Source of the DNA: a virus
Virus record (IMG/VR): IMGVR_UViG_3300025645_000602
Location: 1-20,133 of that record
Length of the DNA: 20,133 nt
Direction: 5' to 3' (one strand)
Shown here: positions 16,571-20,133 of the stretch, one piece after another
How the letters are laid out: the number at the start of each line of letters is the position of its first letter
Position numbering within the stretch: position 1 is the first letter of the stretch
Position numbers and translations under genes: made by a program
Notes under the pieces: generated by a model
Seen by the model: only the letters and a program-made list of their open reading frames with translations
Told to the model about the DNA's origin: nothing
The model's database searches: none

Positions 16571-18079
16571 TTATTGTTGGAATAATACGAAATTATTCGC
16601 GGCTTGAGTAACCAAACATCTTTCAGATAACCAGTTAACTTGCATCGCATCAATGTTAGTAGTGTAAGCACCACCAGCAGATCCTGTGATCCAGTTTTTG
16701 TATCTTCTGTCTTCTGTTTGTGAAGCTCTATATCTAACGTGTAAGAATGGTCTTCTTATGTTTGTACCTAATTGTTGGTCATAAACAGTTGAAGTTCCAG
16801 CAGGAATTAATACACCTTCAATTCCACTTACCGCTACACCACCTCTTGTAGAAGCGTCGTTTAAGTATTTCCAGCTAGTTTTGTAGAAGTCATAAGAACC
16901 TCTTCTGAAACCAGAGAAACCTAAATTTAAAGCCATGTCTTCAGAGTTTTCAAATAAACCATAAGCAGTTCCGCCAGCTTGTCCAGAGGAAATTTGACTT
17001 AGCATATCATCAAAATCTAAATCAAGATCTCTATTTAAGAAAAGCATGTTTTCTTCGATAGCGCCTTGAGTGTCTAGGTTTTTAAGCACTTGATCAAAGT
17101 CAGAAATACCAGTACCTGCAGAAAATCCAGATAGTATATTACCTCTTTGTTGAATCGCTTGGAATAAACCTTGAGTACCGTGAGCAACAGCAGCACCACC
17201 AGCACCAGTAAATCCTGGTACGTTAGCTGATTGAGCAACGAATCCACTACCTGCAGCAGCTAATTCACCTTCAACCATTGACATTTCTAAGTAATCATCA
17301 AAACGTAATCTCGTTTCAGACTCAGACTTTAAATACCATAAGTATCCTGATGTTCCATCTTCTGTAGCAACTTCTACCCAACCGATTTGAGCCATATCAG
17401 AACCATTAATTTCAAATGAATCTTTTATGATAATTGGTTGATTAGCATATTGCGTGAACTGAGGCTGAATTGACTTGTAAGAACCGGCAGTTCCAGCAGC
17501 GTTAACAGGACCAGCAGATCCTTTAGCGAATACAGAACCATATACAAATACTTTTAAAGTACCAGCTCCAACTGCAGAAACAGGGAAACCACCACTAGCA
17601 GCAGAAAAATCTGCAATAGTAAATGGATAAGCTGTAACGTTAGTTGATGTACCAGCTCCAGCGCCAATTGCACCAACTACAGCTTTTACAGTAACTCCAG
17701 TAGTAGGATCCATAACAACGATAGTATCGTTAGGGAAAATAGCATTTTGAATTGTTGTAGTATTAGTTGGAATGTTTAAAATAAAGTTTGCAGCACCACC
17801 ACCTTGAGGGCAAGCTACGTTGCTATAAGATACATGCAATCTATTTTGTTCAGACCAAATTACTTGATCAGATGTCATTGGCATTTCAGCGCCAACCATT
17901 CTAAGGAAACCATTTAAAGTTCTGTTTCCATATCTTTCTACCTCAGCTTCATAAACTTCAGGTAGGTATTGCTGTACAAAGTCATTAGCTCCAGCGTTAA
18001 ATGCTAGATAATTGTTTTGCAAAGCTAATTGTTGTTGAGAAGGTGTAATGCTTCCAAACACAGGATTAATTTGTCCCAT
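16571..18079 (-). CDS. Major capsid protein, 502 aa
   Basis: This is the main shell protein, presumably HK97-like fold as in related phages. Recognisable stretches include FVQQYLPEVYEAEVERYGNR (34-53), TSDQVIWSEQNRLHVSY (69-85) and NGSDMAQIGWVEVATEDG (225-242), then GYLWYLKSESETRLRFDDYL (245-264). Together with the length they match what I recall of crAss-like and marine podovirus-like capsid proteins. A Gly/Ala/Thr-rich section at about 125-200 could be a surface insertion. The gene looks less A/T-rich than its neighbours, with more C- and G-ending codons, consistent with high expression. It follows the scaffold-like gene by 17 bases and is followed by a hairpin that may boost its share of the transcript. 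No start alternative is needed: MGQINPVFG is preceded by an A/T leader. Confidence 0.88.
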   Translation of the reverse strand: MGQINPVFGSITPSQQQLALQNNYLAFNAGANDFVQQYLPEVYEAEVERYGNRTLNGFLRMVGAEMPMTSDQVIWSEQNRLHVSYSNVACPQGGGAANFILNIPTNTTTIQNAIFPNDTIVVMDPTTGVTVKAVVGAIGAGAGTSTNVTAYPFTIADFSAASGGFPVSAVGAGTLKVFVYGSVFAKGSAGPVNAAGTAGSYKSIQPQFTQYANQPIIIKDSFEINGSDMAQIGWVEVATEDGTSGYLWYLKSESETRLRFDDYLEMSMVEGELAAAGSGFVAQSANVPGFTGAGGAAVAHGTQGLFQAIQQRGNILSGFSAGTGISDFDQVLKNLDTQGAIEENMLFLNRDLDLDFDDMLSQISSGQAGGTAYGLFENSEDMALNLGFSGFRRGSYDFYKTSWKYLNDASTRGGVAVSGIEGVLIPAGTSTVYDQQLGTNIRRPFLHVRYRASQTEDRRYKNWITGSAGGAYTTNIDAMQVNWLSERCLVTQAANNFVLFQQ

Positions 18080-18096
18080 AATAATTAATTTTGTTT

Positions 18097-19257
18097 TTAG
18101 TTAAACTTTTTTGATTTTATCTTCAGTTTTGAAGAATCAAGACCACTGATTGATTTAACTTTTAATCCTCCAACAAATACGTCTCCGGTAGGCGAAGGCC
18201 TAACGTCTTCGGATATGTTTTTAGACTTAGCAACAAGATTTTTAGTAGCATCGGATTTACCTTGCTCATAAAAATGTTGTGCAATTTTGTCAACATTCTC
18301 AGCGGCATACATAGCTTTGTGATAACCTTTAACATCTTTTACATTACCTTTATCATCTAAGAACTTCTTAATTGTGTTTGTAATATTCGATTGTTTATCT
18401 GCAACTTCATTAGGATTTTTAACTCCGTATCTAAATTTTTTTTCACCAACTTGAAAATCAAAACCTTTGAATTCATTAGTAAAATAGTTTTTAGTATTAG
18501 ACTTAAAGTCCTCATGTTGTTGTTGAGCTGTGTTTTGCTCTTCATTGTAGCGATTGAAAAAGTCCATTGCTTTTTGTTGGTCTTGTGTCATACCAGGTCT
18601 CAACTTGATTTCCTCGTAATATTGACTTTTTAAACCATCTAAATGCTTTCGGGCTTTTGCAACCTCTTCTTTATACGCAAGTTTCTTTTTACGAATCTCG
18701 CGCTCCTCGTCCACTTCTTCATCATATGAAAAATTATCTTCAATTAAAAAGTTAATTTCACTTGAATCTAAGTGTGATTTGGCCTGTTTGTAATACTCTC
18801 TTAAAAGAGTATCATTATCTACATTAGAATAATCAGCATTTAATCTTACATAATCTTCTAATGTTCCACCTGTTTCTTTCATAAAGTCTACGACTTTTTC
18901 AATGTTCTCAGGTAATTTAGCTACTTCTCTTGCCTCTTCAGGTGTAGGAGCAATAACTTTTTCTTCAATTTTTTCACCTATTTCTTGTATTTCTTCTTCA
19001 ACTTTTTCTTCAATAGGTTTTACTTCTTCTTCTTTAATTTCAGAAACTGGGCTGGGCTCTGGTATTTGTTCGTCCACTTTAGGGCTATCTCCGGTTTGTT
19101 CTTCCACAACCACCTTCTTTGTTTCTCCGACTTGAATGGCATCTGTTTCTTCTGTTTTAGGTTTTGATAAATCGACTTTAATAACATCGTCTTTTACCAA
19201 TTGTTTAGGTTTACGTTTAATTTTAAACGTGCCTTCTTCTTTTACTTGTTCTGACAT
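18097..19257 (-). CDS. Putative scaffolding protein, 386 aa
   Basis: Position between portal and capsid, strong charge and predicted helix content suggest a scaffold. The N-terminus has a basic patch (FKIKRKPKQ, residues 11-19), followed by a long Glu/Pro/Lys-rich, probably disordered region to about 110. The middle, around LEDYVRLNADYSNVDNDTLL and INFLIEDNFSYDEEVDEERE, then RKKKLAYKEEVAKARKHLDG, is charged and coiled-coil-like and resembles a protein I recall before the capsid gene in marine phages. The C-terminus is basic (LKVKSISG, SKLKIKSKKFN), as in scaffolds that bind the capsid through a basic tail. No protease motif is visible. The ATG is preceded by an A/T-only leader shared with the gene after the capsid. 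Confidence 0.65.
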   Translation of the reverse strand: MSEQVKEEGTFKIKRKPKQLVKDDVIKVDLSKPKTEETDAIQVGETKKVVVEEQTGDSPKVDEQIPEPSPVSEIKEEEVKPIEEKVEEEIQEIGEKIEEKVIAPTPEEAREVAKLPENIEKVVDFMKETGGTLEDYVRLNADYSNVDNDTLLREYYKQAKSHLDSSEINFLIEDNFSYDEEVDEEREIRKKKLAYKEEVAKARKHLDGLKSQYYEEIKLRPGMTQDQQKAMDFFNRYNEEQNTAQQQHEDFKSNTKNYFTNEFKGFDFQVGEKKFRYGVKNPNEVADKQSNITNTIKKFLDDKGNVKDVKGYHKAMYAAENVDKIAQHFYEQGKSDATKNLVAKSKNISEDVRPSPTGDVFVGGLKVKSISGLDSSKLKIKSKKFN

Positions 19258-19285
19258 AATATAATATAATAAAAATTAATAAATA
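19258..19285 (-). promoter_or_regulatory. A/T-only leader of the scaffold-like gene
   Basis: The spacer between the portal stop and the scaffold-like ATG reads, on the plus strand, ATATAATATAATA followed by AATTAATAAA, matching the leader at 16497-16524. There is no purine-rich ribosome-binding sequence, as expected for a Bacteroidota-type start. Confidence 0.4.
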
Positions 19286-19287
19286 GT

Positions 19288-20133
19288 TTATTGCGGTTCA
19301 AACTGCTCTAAACCAAATCCGCCTAAATTATCCATACCTGCTGATTCAAAATCTGTAGGTAACAAGTCATTTTGACGTTGCTCAATCATTTTAGATTGTT
19401 GCGTTGCTTGTATTTTAGTTCTTTTATCTTTACGATCTTCGATAAATTGTTCTTTTTCTCTATCGGTTTTTATTTTAGCTTGTGCTAATTGTAATTGATA
19501 GTTAAATTCTTCAGCCATTAATTGTTTTTTAATTAATGCCTCTTGCTCCATTCGTTGTATTTCAAACTGAGACTTAGCCTGTTCTATTTGTATTTCAGTA
19601 TTAGCTAAAGCCTCTTGTTTTTGAACTTCATTTAAAGCCGCTTGCTCAGACTGTTGCATATTTGATTGTGCCTGTGCTTGTATTTGCGCTTGTTGAGCCT
19701 GTTGATCTTGTTTTTGTTTTTGTATTCTTCTATATTTTAATATTTGATTAGCTAAAGTTATATTTTTAACTTCTCTAATATCAATAGCGTCTTCTAAATA
19801 TATTTGACCTGATTGTAAAGCCACTTGTATGTTTTGTTCTAACATAGCTTTTTCTTCATCATCAGGTTCAAGCTCAAGATAAATACCAAAATCATATAAA
19901 TGAAGGTTTTTTAATTCTTCTAAGTTTTGAGTATTGGTTAAAGAGATGCTTTGCATTAACGCTTGTTTAGTTAAATCAAATTCTAAAGCATCAGCTATTC
20001 TTAATGAAATATTTTCACAAGTTCTTAATGTTAAATATAAGCTAGCATCAACAATATGTTTAGTAGCAATATTTGAAGCATTGGCAGCCATTTTTTGCAA
20101 TCCCACTAACGCGTTTTTGTCTGGTAAACTGCC
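19288..20133 (-). CDS. Portal protein, C-terminal part (partial)
   Basis: The frame is open to the right edge, so the N-terminus lies outside the window; 281 C-terminal residues are visible. A GTG at 20106 is in frame but is not a credible start, because coding sequence (GSLPDKNALVGLQKMAANAS) continues through it. The helical segment ending NITLANQILKYRR, preceded by LHLYDFGIYLELEPDDEEKA and QVALQSGQIYLEDAIDIREV, matches what I recall of the C-terminal part of crAss-like and marine podovirus-like portal proteins. It is followed by about 120 residues rich in Gln, Ala, Glu and Lys that should form a long helix or coiled coil, comparable to the portal barrel that projects into the head. The portal is the DNA channel at the capsid vertex and the docking site of the packaging motor and ring proteins. 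Confidence 0.78.
   Translation of the reverse strand, partial: GSLPDKNALVGLQKMAANASNIATKHIVDASLYLTLRTCENISLRIADALEFDLTKQALMQSISLTNTQNLEELKNLHLYDFGIYLELEPDDEEKAMLEQNIQVALQSGQIYLEDAIDIREVKNITLANQILKYRRIQKQKQDQQAQQAQIQAQAQSNMQQSEQAALNEVQKQEALANTEIQIEQAKSQFEIQRMEQEALIKKQLMAEEFNYQLQLAQAKIKTDREKEQFIEDRKDKRTKIQATQQSKMIEQRQNDLLPTDFESAGMDNLGGFGLEQFEPQ

Noticed and set aside
16465-16674. 69-codon minus-strand frame across the capsid end
   Set aside because: It overlaps the end of the capsid gene, the hairpin and the start of the next gene in another frame, and shows no family resemblance.
18840-19140. Glu/Lys/Pro-rich stretch as a repeat array
   Set aside because: Period is irregular and the DNA copies are not conserved; it is low-complexity coding sequence of the scaffold-like protein.
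18902-19167. Two short plus-strand frames opposite the scaffold-like gene
   Set aside because: Complement of the Glu/Pro/Lys-rich repeat-like region; Phe/Ser-rich shadow translations.
20104-20106. GTG start giving a 272-residue protein at the right end
   Set aside because: The frame remains open and portal-like upstream of the GTG to the window edge, so it is an internal codon of a truncated gene.

Overview
The window is one continuous block of virion genes from an AT-rich tailed phage with a short, podovirus-type tail. All ten genes lie on the minus strand and read from right to left. No tRNA, rRNA, CRISPR array, insertion sequence, integrase or replication gene is visible. No gap between genes exceeds 75 bases, so coding density is nearly complete.

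Reading in the direction of transcription, the head module comes first: the C-terminal end of the portal protein (open at the right edge), a scaffold-like protein, the major capsid protein, and a conserved head-region protein of unknown role. The neck and tail module follows: a connector/ring-type protein, a second ring or tail-tubular protein, a 1209-residue tail stabilisation (muzzle-type) protein with a C-terminal adhesin-like extension, and a 447-residue companion tail protein. Last come three proteins of increasing size (308, 563 and at least 1940 residues) that look like DNA-ejection or capsid cargo proteins. The largest one runs off the left edge. Spacing of 3 to 75 bases on one strand implies one late transcription unit. 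Hairpins after the capsid gene and after the following gene could set relative expression.

Host and affiliation are inferred. Start codons lack a Shine-Dalgarno sequence and are preceded by A/T-only leaders, as in Bacteroidota and their phages. Gene order and recognisable sequence signatures in the portal, capsid, tubular and stabilisation proteins resemble crAss-like and uncultured marine podovirus-like phages. I recognised these from memory of the families and ran no search.

The most unusual object is the giant protein (first 1940 residues visible). It carries a segment spaced exactly like the core of sigma-70 region 2, a HExxH-like site in which the first histidine is glutamate, and a short I/L-K-F/L-S-K motif repeated four times at apparent domain boundaries. 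This suggests a modular protein packaged in the capsid and delivered into the host.
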